64,000 bases of DNA. Source: Nodularia sphaerocarpa UHCC 0038 (lineage in GTDB: Bacteria > Cyanobacteriota > Cyanobacteriia > Cyanobacteriales > Nostocaceae). The position numbers and the translations under genes were made by a program. Each line of letters opens with the position of its first letter. Positions within the stretch are counted from its first letter, which is position 1. Below are positions 8,243 to 17,110 of the stretch, piece after piece. The notes below the pieces were generated by a model. The model made no database searches, had not been told where the DNA came from, and worked only from the letters and a program-made list of their open reading frames with translations. Where the stretch lies: assembly GCF_022376295.1 (NCBI RefSeq), contig NZ_CP060140.1:4158356-4222355 (forward strand), read 5' to 3'.

Positions 8243-9364
8243 CTATTTTGTCGCTAAAGCTTCTGGTTGAACTGTAACTTCTTGTTTGCTACCATCGCGA
8301 TTGATAGTAATTTGCATAGGTTCACCAATCTTGGTGGTTTCTAATTGTTGCTGTACTTGCTTAATATCTTGAATAGCAACGTTATTAATACTTTCAATTA
8401 TGTCACCCGGACGCATTCCAGAACGAAAAGCCGGCGAGTTACGGGCGACTCCTAGAACAATCACACCCCTATCCTGAGTAATGGTAATACCAACATCATT
8501 TTGATTAATTTTCTCACGCAACTCAGGACTTAACTGAGCCATTTGGATACCGATGTAGGGGTGATCTACTCGTCCTTTTTCGATTAATTGTTCTGCGATG
8601 CGTTGAGCAGTGTTGATGGGAATGGCAAAACCTAACCCTTGCGCTCCCTGGATGATGGCGGTGTTCATCCCAATCACTTCTGCTTGAGCATTCAGCAAAG
8701 GACCGCCGGAGTTACCGGGATTAATGGCTGCGTCGGTTTGGATAAAGTCTACTCGCTCGGTTGGTACGCCCAGACCCGCCACAGAACGCTGTGTAGCGCT
8801 GATTATTCCTTGGGTGACGGTGTTATCTAATCCTAAAGGATTTCCGATGGCGATCGCAGGTTCTCCCGCCATTAAATTATCTGAGTTACCCAGCTTGACT
8901 GTTGGTAGTTCCGTAGCTTTAATTTTGACAACAGCAACATCAGTCACAGAGTCAGCACCCACCACTTCGCCCTGAAAACTGCGACCATCTTTTAATAGAA
9001 CTGTGACATTATCCGCATCTGCTACCACATGAGCATTAGTAAAAATTAAGCCATCGGCGGTAGTAATAAATCCTGAACCGAGTCCTTGTTGCTCTTCTTC
9101 TCTTGTGGGGAACTGTCCCGGAAAAAATCTCTCTAGTACAGGGTCAGGCGATATTGCTACCGTGCGTGTGGAGTCGATACGTACAACTGCGGGACCTACC
9201 TGCTCGACAACACGCGTTATATAATTTACATCCAAATTTTCTGTTGATTTCGCTAAGATATTTTGGTCTATTGGTTGTTGAACATTCCTGATATCTCTGG
9301 TAGGGATACATCCAGTTACGAGTAAAACTAAGCAAAGAGCCGATTGCTGGAAAAATCGTTTCAT
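8243..9364 (-). CDS. HtrA/Deg-type serine protease lipoprotein with PDZ domain
   Basis: 373 residues. The N-terminus ends in a lipobox (LLVTGC, Cys19), so it is probably a membrane-tethered periplasmic protease. The trypsin-like domain has His112 (FTNAHVV), Asp142 (TDVAVVKI) and Ser219 (NPGNSGGP), a complete triad. One PDZ domain follows (about 270-365, RGVIVLGVARNSPAFRSGMRPGD). One PDZ and this length match cyanobacterial HhoA/HhoB/HtrA, which deal with damaged exported proteins. Which of the three it equals cannot be told here. The divergent copper cluster begins 200 bases away. Confidence 0.92.
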   Translation of the reverse strand: MKRFFQQSALCLVLLVTGCIPTRDIRNVQQPIDQNILAKSTENLDVNYITRVVEQVGPAVVRIDSTRTVAISPDPVLERFFPGQFPTREEEQQGLGSGFITTADGLIFTNAHVVADADNVTVLLKDGRSFQGEVVGADSVTDVAVVKIKATELPTVKLGNSDNLMAGEPAIAIGNPLGLDNTVTQGIISATQRSVAGLGVPTERVDFIQTDAAINPGNSGGPLLNAQAEVIGMNTAIIQGAQGLGFAIPINTAQRIAEQLIEKGRVDHPYIGIQMAQLSPELREKINQNDVGITITQDRGVIVLGVARNSPAFRSGMRPGDIIESINNVAIQDIKQVQQQLETTKIGEPMQITINRDGSKQEVTVQPEALATK

Positions 9365-9575
9365 AAGCTATGCTCTGGGACTGGGGAATCAATACCCAAT
9401 CACCTTGAGGGGATGTTTTATCTTCTATTGTACTCACCGAACAGAAGCATTTCATCCTGGTTTCATCTTTGTCTGCAATGCTTAATAGTGGGGTAAAAAG
9501 CACTGCACAGCTTGACTCTCTAGTTAACTGGAGAGTTGATAATATAATCGGAATTATGTCTTGTAATTGAGAGTT

Positions 9576-10274
9576 ATGCAAATTTTATCTTTGAAAAATA
9601 ATTTTTTGGCGTTGAGCTTTGTCGTGTTTACATCTCTAACTGGCGGAGTTTTGACGGCTTGTTCCACAACGACTTCCGAAAACCCAAGCCCCAATACGAC
9701 TGCAACTCAAACAAGCGATTCGCCAGTAGATTCACACGGTGGTATGCACCACGGTGGTATGGATCATGCAATGGATTTAGGGCCAGCCGATGCTAGCTAT
9801 GATTTACGGTTCATTGATGGAATGATTGTTCACCATCAAGGGGCGGTGGATATGGCTAAAGAAGTACAGGAAAAATCACAACGTCCTGAACTCAAGCAGC
9901 TAGCAGCAGAAATGATCACAGCCCAAAACAAAGAAATTGCTCAGATGCAACAGTGGCGTACAGCTTGGTATCCTAACGCTGGGGATAAACCAATGGCTTA
10001 TCATGCCCAAATGAATCATATGATGGAGATGACACCTGAGCAAAAGCAAGCCATGATGATGAGCATGGATTTGGGTGCAGCTGATGCTGAATTTGATTTG
10101 CGCTTTATCAATGGGATGATTCCTCACCATGAAGGCGCTGTAGTCATGGCTGAAGATGCTTTGCAAAAGTCTCAGCGTCCCGAAATGAAGCAATTGGCTC
10201 AAGAAATTATTAAAACCCAGGATGCAGAAATTAATCAAATGAAACAGTGGCGACAAGCTTGGTATAACAAGTAA
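9576..10274 (+). CDS. CopM-like lipoprotein with two DUF305 domains
   Basis: About 232 residues from the ATG at 9576. A lipoprotein signal ends in LTAC, followed by a low-complexity linker and a His/Met-rich stretch (HGGMHHGGMDHAMD). Two DUF305 repeats follow, each starting DLG-AD--DLRFI-GMI-HH-GAV-MA and ending MKQWR-AWY. A Met-rich segment (MNHMMEMTPEQKQAMMMSM) joins them. Synechocystis CopM is a DUF305 copper-binding protein encoded next to a copper two-component system. Here the gene leads an RND pump and a two-component pair, so periplasmic copper binding is the likely role. An upstream start at 9567 is less likely. Confidence 0.85.
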   Translation: MQILSLKNNFLALSFVVFTSLTGGVLTACSTTTSENPSPNTTATQTSDSPVDSHGGMHHGGMDHAMDLGPADASYDLRFIDGMIVHHQGAVDMAKEVQEKSQRPELKQLAAEMITAQNKEIAQMQQWRTAWYPNAGDKPMAYHAQMNHMMEMTPEQKQAMMMSMDLGAADAEFDLRFINGMIPHHEGAVVMAEDALQKSQRPEMKQLAQEIIKTQDAEINQMKQWRQAWYNK

Positions 10275-10289
10275 GGATTTTTGATTGCG

Positions 10290-11852
10290 ATGCCTAATTC
10301 TCTGCGTTCCCCAGCATTTTTAGCGGTGCTGAGTCTGTTTTTATTGGCTAATCCTATAGTAGTTTTTGCTCATCCTGGACACGGTGACGAATTTCACAGT
10401 GGAAGTGATGCTACTCCTTCTGTCACCCCAATTCAAGTTGATGCTCAAACTTCTCAACGGCTAGGAATTAAAGTGGCTCCAGTCAAACGCCAGTCAATAG
10501 CTGTGAGTATTAAAACAACTGGACAGATAGAAACTCTACCTAGTCAACAAGCCCAAGTGACGACTCCAATTGCTGGGGCAAAAGTGGTAGAGTTATTGGT
10601 TGAACCTGGGACTGTAGTTAAACGTGGTCAACCTGTAGCTGTGGTGTCTAGTCCTGAGTTGGTATCGCTGCGAGTAGAATCTGAGGAAAAATTAGCACAA
10701 GGTCGGGCGGAATTACAACAAGCTCAAGCTGATTTAAAATTGGCTAAACAAAATTATATTCGCTTTCAAGAAATTTCTGCCGCCGAAATCGCTCAAGCCC
10801 AAACTCAAATCGCCTTTGCTCAAGAAAAGTACAGCAAAGACCAAGAATTGGCTGATGCGGGGGCTTTACCACAGCGTAATGCTTTAGAGTCCCAAACTCA
10901 ACTCGCTCAAGCTAAATCACAACTAGCTACAGCTAACAGCAGCCGTGACGTGATTGCTGCCCAAAATCAAGTCCAACGCGCCCAAGCAGCCCTGGAAGTA
11001 GCTAAATCACGAGTTAGTCTCAGTAATAATATATATGAAACCCGACTGCAACAATTAGGTATTCGTGGTAATGCTCAAGGATTAGTCACAATTACAGCCC
11101 CAATTTCTGGTACAGTTGCAGACCGGGAAGTTACCCTTGGTCAATCATTCCAGGATGCTGGTGACAAACTGATGACGATTGTCAACGACAGTCGGGTATT
11201 TGCAACGGCGAATATATATGAAAAAGATTTAGAGCGAGTCAGAAACGGACAACAGATATTAGTCAGAATTGCATCTTTACCTGACCGGACATTTACCGGA
11301 CGCATTACCGTGATTGGGTCTGTGGTAGGAGGTCAAACGCGAGTTATCCCTGTGAAAGCTGAAATTAGTAACCCAGGCGGAATACTTAAACCAGGGATGT
11401 TTGCAGAATTAGAAGTCCTCACAGACCAAACATCACCAGACATCTTAGCCATACCCAGTTCAGCTGTAGTTGAAGCTAATAATATCAAACAAGTATATAT
11501 ACAAAACGGTAACGCCTATCAACCAGTAGAAGTCACCTTGGGTCAAACCTCCGGCGACATGGTAGAAGTCAAAACAGGCTTATTTGAAGGAGACTTAATA
11601 GTTACTCAACGTGCGCCCCAACTGTATGCTCAATCCTTGCGGAGTGGAAGTCAACCCACAAAACAGGAAGACGAACAGACCCCAGTCAACTCAGAAGCCA
11701 CAACATCCAGCTTACCACTGTGGCTGATGCTAATTGGAGGAAGTGCGATCGCCTGTTTAGCCTTCATCACAGGAGCAGTCTGGACACACCGCCGCCAGAC
11801 ACATTTACTACCAGCAGCCAACCCCCACATAGACCAAGAAATACACAGATAA
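10290..11852 (+). CDS. RND efflux periplasmic adaptor subunit (CusB/CopB type)
   Basis: About 520 residues. After a signal peptide and a His-containing segment (AHPGHGDEFH), it has the barrel-sandwich/lipoyl halves (VVELLVEPGTVVKRGQPVAVVSSPEL and ITAPISGTVADREV) around a long alpha-hairpin rich in Gln/Ala. A beta-barrel follows (IYEKDLERVRNGQQILVRI). Unusually for the family there is a C-terminal membrane helix (LWLMLIGGSAIACLAFITGAVW). The adaptor links the inner-membrane pump encoded next to an outer-membrane channel, which is not in this cluster. The ATG at 10290 is preferred; an in-frame TTG at 10281 lies close to AAGGA. The gap to the CopM-like gene is about 15 bases, so they are co-transcribed. 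Confidence 0.88.
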   Translation: MPNSLRSPAFLAVLSLFLLANPIVVFAHPGHGDEFHSGSDATPSVTPIQVDAQTSQRLGIKVAPVKRQSIAVSIKTTGQIETLPSQQAQVTTPIAGAKVVELLVEPGTVVKRGQPVAVVSSPELVSLRVESEEKLAQGRAELQQAQADLKLAKQNYIRFQEISAAEIAQAQTQIAFAQEKYSKDQELADAGALPQRNALESQTQLAQAKSQLATANSSRDVIAAQNQVQRAQAALEVAKSRVSLSNNIYETRLQQLGIRGNAQGLVTITAPISGTVADREVTLGQSFQDAGDKLMTIVNDSRVFATANIYEKDLERVRNGQQILVRIASLPDRTFTGRITVIGSVVGGQTRVIPVKAEISNPGGILKPGMFAELEVLTDQTSPDILAIPSSAVVEANNIKQVYIQNGNAYQPVEVTLGQTSGDMVEVKTGLFEGDLIVTQRAPQLYAQSLRSGSQPTKQEDEQTPVNSEATTSSLPLWLMLIGGSAIACLAFITGAVWTHRRQTHLLPAANPHIDQEIHR

Positions 11853-12049
11853 ATACGTACAGGACTGACGCAAAAACTCTCTAAAACCTCTTACCTTCTC
11901 CCAAGGGGAGACGCTACGCGAACGTGTCCTTCGTGTCCTTCGTGGTTCGTTTCTCCTCCAAACAAAAACTAATACACACAGCAAAAAAACTCTCAGCGTA
12001 CCTTTGCGCTAACCTCCGCGCCCCTTTGCGTTAAAAACCCTCCTCCTCC
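11853..12049. repeat. Dispersed direct-repeat tracts between adaptor and pump genes
   Basis: About 200 bp of sequence typical of cyanobacterial intergenic repeats, including CTCCCAAGGGGAGACGCTAC, GTCCTTCGTGTCCTTCGTGG and CCTCCGCGCCCCTTTGCGTT. The last motif recurs near 61950-61995 inside the start of another gene. No terminator was recognised, so the pump may still be read from upstream. Confidence 0.5.
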
Positions 12050-15000
12050 ATGCTCAACACCATCCTCAAGTGGTCAATAATCCAACGCTGGATAGTAGTC
12101 CTCAGCGCCATCATCATCACCTGCTTAGGTATATATAACATCACCCAGATGCCCCTAGATGTCCTCCCCGACTTCGCCCCACCCCAAGTAGAAATTCAAA
12201 CAGAAGCCCCAGGACTAGCACCAGAAGAAATAGAAACCCTAATTACCCTACCAATAGAAAGCGCAGTCAATGGTACACCAGGAGTAGAAACCGTCCGTTC
12301 CTCCTCAGCCGTAGGAATTTCCGTCGTCAAAGTCATCTTCAACTGGAACACAGACATTTACCAAGCTCGACAACTCGTCACAGAACGGTTACAACAAGCA
12401 CAACAAAAACTACCAGAAGGTGTAGAAAACCCGCAAATTTCCCCCATTACTTCCCCCATCGCCACAGTTTTACAATACGCCTTCACCTCAGAAACTATCC
12501 CACTCATGGAAGTGCGGCGCTTAGTAGACAGAGATATTACCAATCGGCTGCTAGCTGTCCCTGGAGTTTCCCAAGTGATTGCTTATGGTGGAGATGTGCG
12601 TCAATATCAAGTTTTAGTAAATCCCGCCAAACTGCAAGCCTTCAACGTCACATTAAATGAAGTAACAGCCGCCACTAGAGAAGCTAACGTTAACGCTGCG
12701 GGTGGTTTTTTGATAAATCCCGACCAAGAGCTAATTATTCGAGGCTTGGGGCGGATTGAGTCCATTGAGGAACTGGGTAAATCAGCCATAACTTCTCGTA
12801 ATAATACACCTGTGTTACTGCAAGATGTGGCAGATGTCCGCATTGGTGCAGGTTTAAAGCGTGGGGATGGTAGCTTGGATGGTCAGCCAGCAGTTGTAGT
12901 ATTAATCAATAAGCAACCGCACAATGACACGCCGACCGTGACTAAAGCCATCGAACAGGCGATGACAGAAGTCAAAGCTGGCTTACCCGCAGATGTCACA
13001 GTTACAGAAACCTTTCGCCAAGAAAATTTTATTGCAGCTGCTATTCAAAATGTTACCAGTTCGCTGCGCGATGGCATAATTATCGTTTGCATTATCCTGT
13101 TAATGTTTTTGATGAACTGGCGCACCGCCATCATTACTTTAAGCGCCATTCCTCTATCCGTGTTAATTGGGATGATGATTCTCGGCTGGTTTGGTCAAGG
13201 TATCAATACGATGACATTGGGAGGTTTAGCCGTAGCCATTGGGTCGGTGGTGGATGACTCCATTGTGGACATGGAAAACTGTTACCGGGGACTAAGGGAG
13301 AATCAAGCAGCCAGTCATCCGGTGCATCCCTTTAAGGTTGTTTATGATACCTCTGTGGCTGTGAGAGTCAGTGTGATTTTTTCCACAGTCATTATCGCCG
13401 TTGTCTTTGCACCTATTTTCACCCTCACAGGCGTGGAAGGTCGGATATTTGCACCAATGGGAGTCGCCTATTTGGTGTCAATTTTTGCCTCAACTTTTGT
13501 AGCCATGACTTTATCCCCAGCACTTTGCGCGATTTTATTAGCAAATCGACAGCTACCCACAGATGATACTTGGGTGAGTGCTTTAACACAGCGTCTTTAT
13601 CGTCCTCTCCTCGGTTTTACTACGCGGTTTCCCAAAGTTATTTTAGTTACAGCTACAGCTTCCTTAATTGCGTCATTGGTAATTTTGCCGACTCTGGGAC
13701 GCGTATTTTTACCTGAGTTTCAGGAATCATCTTTAGTGAATGCGATGGTGCTTTATCCCGGAAGTTCTTTGGAAGCGACTAATCAAGTGGGGTTTGCTTT
13801 ACAGGATGCACTCAAGGACGACCCCAAATTTAAAACTGTGCAGTTAAGGTCTGGACGCGCCCCTGGTGATGCTGATGCAGGGGGGGTGAATTTGGGTCAC
13901 TTAGATGTGGAGTTGAGTGCAGAAGGTTTGCAGAATCGGGAAGCCAGTATTGAGAAGCTACGCGCCGAATTTGCTAAGATTCCCGGAGTTGCGCCCAGTA
14001 TTGGTGGTTTTATCTCTCACCGCATGGATGAGGTATTATCAGGAGTAAGAAGTGCGATCGCAGTGAAAATATTTGGCCCTGATTTATCAGAATTACGCCG
14101 TTTGGGGTCAGAAATCGAGGATGTCATGGGGGATATTCCTGGACTTGTAGATTTACAACTCGAACCCCAAGTTCCCATTCGACAGGTGCAAATTAAATTT
14201 AGCAGAGAAACCGCCGCCCGTTATGGTTTAACTGTGGGTGATTTGAGTCATACTCTAGAAACAGCTTTGAATGGGCGAGTTGTTTCTCAAGTGCTGGAAG
14301 GACAACAATTATTTGATTTGGTGGTGTGGTTACAGCCAGAATCACGCAATAATTTAGATGTGATTCGCAACTTATTAGTAGATACTCCCACAGGTCAAAA
14401 AATCCCTCTGGCTCAAGTCGCCAGTATTGAATATGGAACTGGACCGAATACGATTAACCGCGAGAATGTTTCACGTTTAATAGTCATATCTGCAAACGTT
14501 TCTGGTCGAGATTTAGGTTCGGCGGTGGATGAAATTCAAACCAAAATCAGTCAATCAATACAGTTACCCACAGGTTACTTTATCCAATACGGCGGACAGT
14601 TTGAATCAGAACAACGCGCCACCGCAAATCTACTGTTATTTGGGGGAATAGCATTTGTGGCGATCGCAATTTTAATGTATTTTGCCGTTAAGTCTGTTGC
14701 GGCTATGTTAATGATTATGGTGAATTTGCCTCTTGCACTGGTGGGGGGTATCTTTTCTATTGCGCTAGGAGGGGGAATTATTTCTGTCGCTTCGTTGGTA
14801 GGATTTATCACATTATTTGGTGTAGCGACACGTAACGGATTGTTATTAGTAGATAATTATAATAACAAATTGGCACAGGGAATGCCTTTAAAGGAAGTTA
14901 TTTTTCAAGGTTCAATGGAGCGTTTAGTGGCGATTTTAATGACAGCTTTAACTTCGGCTTTAGGAATGGTTCCTTTGGTGATTGGTACGGGTGCTGGTAA

Positions 15001-15175
15001 GGAAATCTTGCAACCTCTGGCTGTGGTTGTGTTGGGTGGTTTGTTTACTTCTACGGCTTTAACTTTGTTGGTGTTACCCGCATTATATGCTCAGTTTGGT
15101 AAGTTTCTGATGCCGAAGGAAATACAGCCTTCTGTAAATGTGGAAAATGGTAAAGCTGCACAGGCAATTTTGTGA
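12050..15175 (+). CDS. Heavy-metal efflux RND pump (CusA/CzcA family)
   Basis: 1041 residues, full family length. It opens with one membrane helix (WIVVLSAIIITCLGIY) and the family stretch PLDVLPDFAPPQVEIQTEAPG. Two periplasmic loops and two sets of membrane helices follow. The fourth helix carries AIGSVVDDSIVDMENCYR, where acidic residues for proton coupling sit in heavy-metal RND pumps. It should export monovalent or divalent metal using the proton gradient. The neighbouring DUF305 protein favours copper or silver over nickel or cobalt. No clear ribosome-binding site precedes the ATG; a pyrimidine tract is there instead. Confidence 0.93.
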   Translation: MLNTILKWSIIQRWIVVLSAIIITCLGIYNITQMPLDVLPDFAPPQVEIQTEAPGLAPEEIETLITLPIESAVNGTPGVETVRSSSAVGISVVKVIFNWNTDIYQARQLVTERLQQAQQKLPEGVENPQISPITSPIATVLQYAFTSETIPLMEVRRLVDRDITNRLLAVPGVSQVIAYGGDVRQYQVLVNPAKLQAFNVTLNEVTAATREANVNAAGGFLINPDQELIIRGLGRIESIEELGKSAITSRNNTPVLLQDVADVRIGAGLKRGDGSLDGQPAVVVLINKQPHNDTPTVTKAIEQAMTEVKAGLPADVTVTETFRQENFIAAAIQNVTSSLRDGIIIVCIILLMFLMNWRTAIITLSAIPLSVLIGMMILGWFGQGINTMTLGGLAVAIGSVVDDSIVDMENCYRGLRENQAASHPVHPFKVVYDTSVAVRVSVIFSTVIIAVVFAPIFTLTGVEGRIFAPMGVAYLVSIFASTFVAMTLSPALCAILLANRQLPTDDTWVSALTQRLYRPLLGFTTRFPKVILVTATASLIASLVILPTLGRVFLPEFQESSLVNAMVLYPGSSLEATNQVGFALQDALKDDPKFKTVQLRSGRAPGDADAGGVNLGHLDVELSAEGLQNREASIEKLRAEFAKIPGVAPSIGGFISHRMDEVLSGVRSAIAVKIFGPDLSELRRLGSEIEDVMGDIPGLVDLQLEPQVPIRQVQIKFSRETAARYGLTVGDLSHTLETALNGRVVSQVLEGQQLFDLVVWLQPESRNNLDVIRNLLVDTPTGQKIPLAQVASIEYGTGPNTINRENVSRLIVISANVSGRDLGSAVDEIQTKISQSIQLPTGYFIQYGGQFESEQRATANLLLFGGIAFVAIAILMYFAVKSVAAMLMIMVNLPLALVGGIFSIALGGGIISVASLVGFITLFGVATRNGLLLVDNYNNKLAQGMPLKEVIFQGSMERLVAILMTALTSALGMVPLVIGTGAGKEILQPLAVVVLGGLFTSTALTLLVLPALYAQFGKFLMPKEIQPSVNVENGKAAQAIL

Positions 15176-15188
15176 AAAAAGTTTTGTT

Positions 15189-15247
15189 TGTAGTAAGCGA
15201 TTTATCGCTTTTTTTCAAGGTGGTAAAGGGCTAAAGCCCTTACTACT
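15189..15247. repeat. Small palindromic element with GTAGTAAG ends
   Basis: The terminator hairpin is part of a larger element bounded by GTAGTAAG and its complement CTTACTAC. It includes a second hairpin (AAGGGCT AA AGCCCTT). This looks like a REP-type repeat doing duty as a terminator. Confidence 0.5.
15195..15215 (+). terminator. Rho-independent terminator after the pump gene
   Basis: Stem AAGCGA / TCGCTT (15195-15200 and 15205-15210) with a TTTA loop, followed by a run of T. It starts 20 bases after the pump's stop codon. Confidence 0.7.
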
Positions 15248-15281
15248 AACTTTTATTTATCTATTTTAAAGGAGTAAATTA

Positions 15282-15743
15282 ATGAAGTCACTATCATCAA
15301 ATTTGATTGTTTTAGGAAGTGTAGGACTTCTTTTTCTAGGCGCTTGTACTAATAATAATCCAGTAGCTAATACAGAAACTCCAGCTACTTCAGTTACGCC
15401 TGTAGCGAAATCAAATCCTCAGCACGGCGCAACTAAAGGTGGTCAAGTTGTGGAAACAGGAACCTATCATTTAGAGTTCTTAGCTGACAAGGAACCTGGG
15501 GGAAGTCATTTGGATTTGTATTTACAGACTGGTGATACTCACGAAACAGTACCTAATGCTAATGTCACCGCTCAAGTTCAAACGCCTGATGGTAAAGAAA
15601 AGACTATTCCTTTTACTTATGATGCTGAAGATAAACACTATACAGCTATGTTGAAGGAACAAGCATCAGGACAGTATCAAGTCAGAATTACCGCAGATGT
15701 TAAAGGTGAAAAGGTTAACGGGCGTTTTAGTTTTAAGCGATAA
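15282..15743 (+). CDS. Small lipoprotein of the metal-efflux cluster
   Basis: 153 residues. The lipoprotein signal ends in FLGAC. The rest is a beta-rich domain with YHLEFLADKEPGGSHLDLYL and a QASGQYQVRITADVKGEKV end, resembling YtkA/FixH-like immunoglobulin-fold periplasmic domains. His residues in GGSHLDLYLQTGDTHETV and a QHGATKGG segment could bind metal. Similar small lipoproteins sit near RND pumps in cyanobacteria. A good AAAGGAG ribosome-binding site precedes the ATG. It lies beyond a terminator, so it may have its own promoter. Function is inferred from context. Confidence 0.7.
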   Translation: MKSLSSNLIVLGSVGLLFLGACTNNNPVANTETPATSVTPVAKSNPQHGATKGGQVVETGTYHLEFLADKEPGGSHLDLYLQTGDTHETVPNANVTAQVQTPDGKEKTIPFTYDAEDKHYTAMLKEQASGQYQVRITADVKGEKVNGRFSFKR

Positions 15744-15782
15744 TTGTTAGAAGATACGTTTTAGAGGCTGGAGGAAGTAATT

Positions 15783-16361
15783 ATGAGCGCTTTAACTTTA
15801 CAATTACCTGCTAATCTCCAATTTACTGATGAAGAATTTGCCCAGGTTGTGGCTGCTAACAAAGATTTACGTTTGGAATTATCTGCGGAAGGGGAATTAG
15901 TTATCATGTCACCAACTGGGGGAGAAACGGGAAACCGGAATTTTGATTTATTAGGTCAAGTATGGTTTTGGAACCGTCAATATAACTTGGGAAAAGCTTT
16001 TGATTCTTCCACCGGCTTTAAACTTCCCAATGGTGCAACTCGTTCTCCTGATGCTGCTTGGATAAGGATGGAAAAATGGGATAGTCTCACTCCACAGCAA
16101 AGAAAGAAATTTCTGCCTTTGTGTCCTGATTTTGCTGTGGAATTGGTTTCTGAAACTGATGATTTATCAGACACTCAAGCCAAAATGCGGGAATATTTAG
16201 CTAATGGTTTACAACTTGGTTGGTTAATTAATCCCCATGACCAACAAGTAGAAGTTTATCGTCCTCATCAACCACCAGAAGTTTTACAATCTCCTACAAG
16301 TTTATCAGGTGAAGATGTGCTTCCTAGTTTTATTTTAAATTTACAACTGATTTTTACATAA
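15783..16361 (+). CDS. Uma2-family (DUF820) putative nuclease
   Basis: 192 residues, the normal length. It shows the PD-(D/E)xK-like core: SPDAAWI (Asp90), PDFAVELVS (Glu120) and QAKMREY (Lys134), with the usual tail GWLINPHDQQVEVYRP. Such genes are present in dozens of copies in filamentous cyanobacteria and have no settled role. This one sits between a metal lipoprotein and the regulator gene, with only 40 and 8 bases to its neighbours, so it was probably inserted into the operon. Ribosome-binding site GGAGGAAG is seen. Confidence 0.88.
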   Translation: MSALTLQLPANLQFTDEEFAQVVAANKDLRLELSAEGELVIMSPTGGETGNRNFDLLGQVWFWNRQYNLGKAFDSSTGFKLPNGATRSPDAAWIRMEKWDSLTPQQRKKFLPLCPDFAVELVSETDDLSDTQAKMREYLANGLQLGWLINPHDQQVEVYRPHQPPEVLQSPTSLSGEDVLPSFILNLQLIFT

Positions 16362-16368
16362 AAAGCTA

Positions 16369-17061
16369 ATGAGGGTGTTACTCGTCGAAGATGAACCGGA
16401 TTTAGGTGCTGCGATTAAACGGACTCTTACTCAACAGAAGTATTTAGTTGATTGGGTAATTGATGGAGATGAAGCATGGGGATATTTAGAAAATAGCTGG
16501 ACTGAGTATACATTAGCTATTTTTGATTGGATGTTACCTAAAATTTCTGGTTTGGAATTGTGTAAAAGGTTGCGTAAACATCAGAATTCTCTTCCTGTCT
16601 TAATGCTAACTGCTAAGGACAGCATGGAGGATAAAGTTACTGGGTTAGATGCAGGGGCTGATGATTATTTAGTTAAGCCTTTTGGAATGGCGGAATTGTT
16701 AGCAAGGTTAAGGGCTTTGCAAAGAAGGTCGCCCCAATTTCAGCCCCAAAAGTTAACTGTTGGTAATCTGACTTTAGATTACGGTAATAATTTGGTTTGT
16801 AGTCAAGATGTTGCGGGAAATTTTCAGGAAATTATTCTGACTTATAAGGAGTTTCAGTTATTAGAGTATTTTATGAAGCACCCAAATCAAATTCTTACTA
16901 CTGAACAAATTCGGAATCAGCTTTGGGAAGTGAGTGCTGAACCTGTTAGTAATGTGGTGGCGGCTCAAATGCGTTTGTTACGGCGGAAGTTGGTTAATGG
17001 TGGATGTGAGAATATGATTGAAACTTTACATGGTTTGGGTTATCGGTTTAATTTTAATTGA
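16369..17061 (+). CDS. rppA: OmpR-family response regulator (RppA/CopR type)
   Basis: 230 residues. The receiver domain has the acidic pair Glu7-Asp8, the phospho-acceptor Asp53 (IFDWMLP) and the VKPFG lysine. The winged-helix output domain fills the second half (KEFQLLEYFMKHPNQILTTEQI and LLRRKLVNG). It starts eight bases after the Uma2 gene and is followed by its kinase. In Synechocystis, close relatives control nickel (NrsR/RppA) or copper (CopR) efflux. The DUF305 gene favours copper sensing here. The symbol is by family resemblance, not proven orthology. Confidence 0.88.
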   Translation: MRVLLVEDEPDLGAAIKRTLTQQKYLVDWVIDGDEAWGYLENSWTEYTLAIFDWMLPKISGLELCKRLRKHQNSLPVLMLTAKDSMEDKVTGLDAGADDYLVKPFGMAELLARLRALQRRSPQFQPQKLTVGNLTLDYGNNLVCSQDVAGNFQEIILTYKEFQLLEYFMKHPNQILTTEQIRNQLWEVSAEPVSNVVAAQMRLLRRKLVNGGCENMIETLHGLGYRFNFN

Positions 17062-17110
17062 TGTCTCACGCACCAGGCGCAGAGGCGCGGAGAGTTTAGA
17101 GTTAGAGAGG

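Noticed and set aside
9144..9581. 145-residue minus-strand frame
   Set aside because: It overlaps the HtrA gene in another frame; the HtrA frame has the full protease motifs.
17018..17110. Extended N-terminus of the histidine kinase
   Set aside because: It overlaps the end of the regulator and adds a segment without ribosome-binding site; the ATG at 17111 fits the family better.
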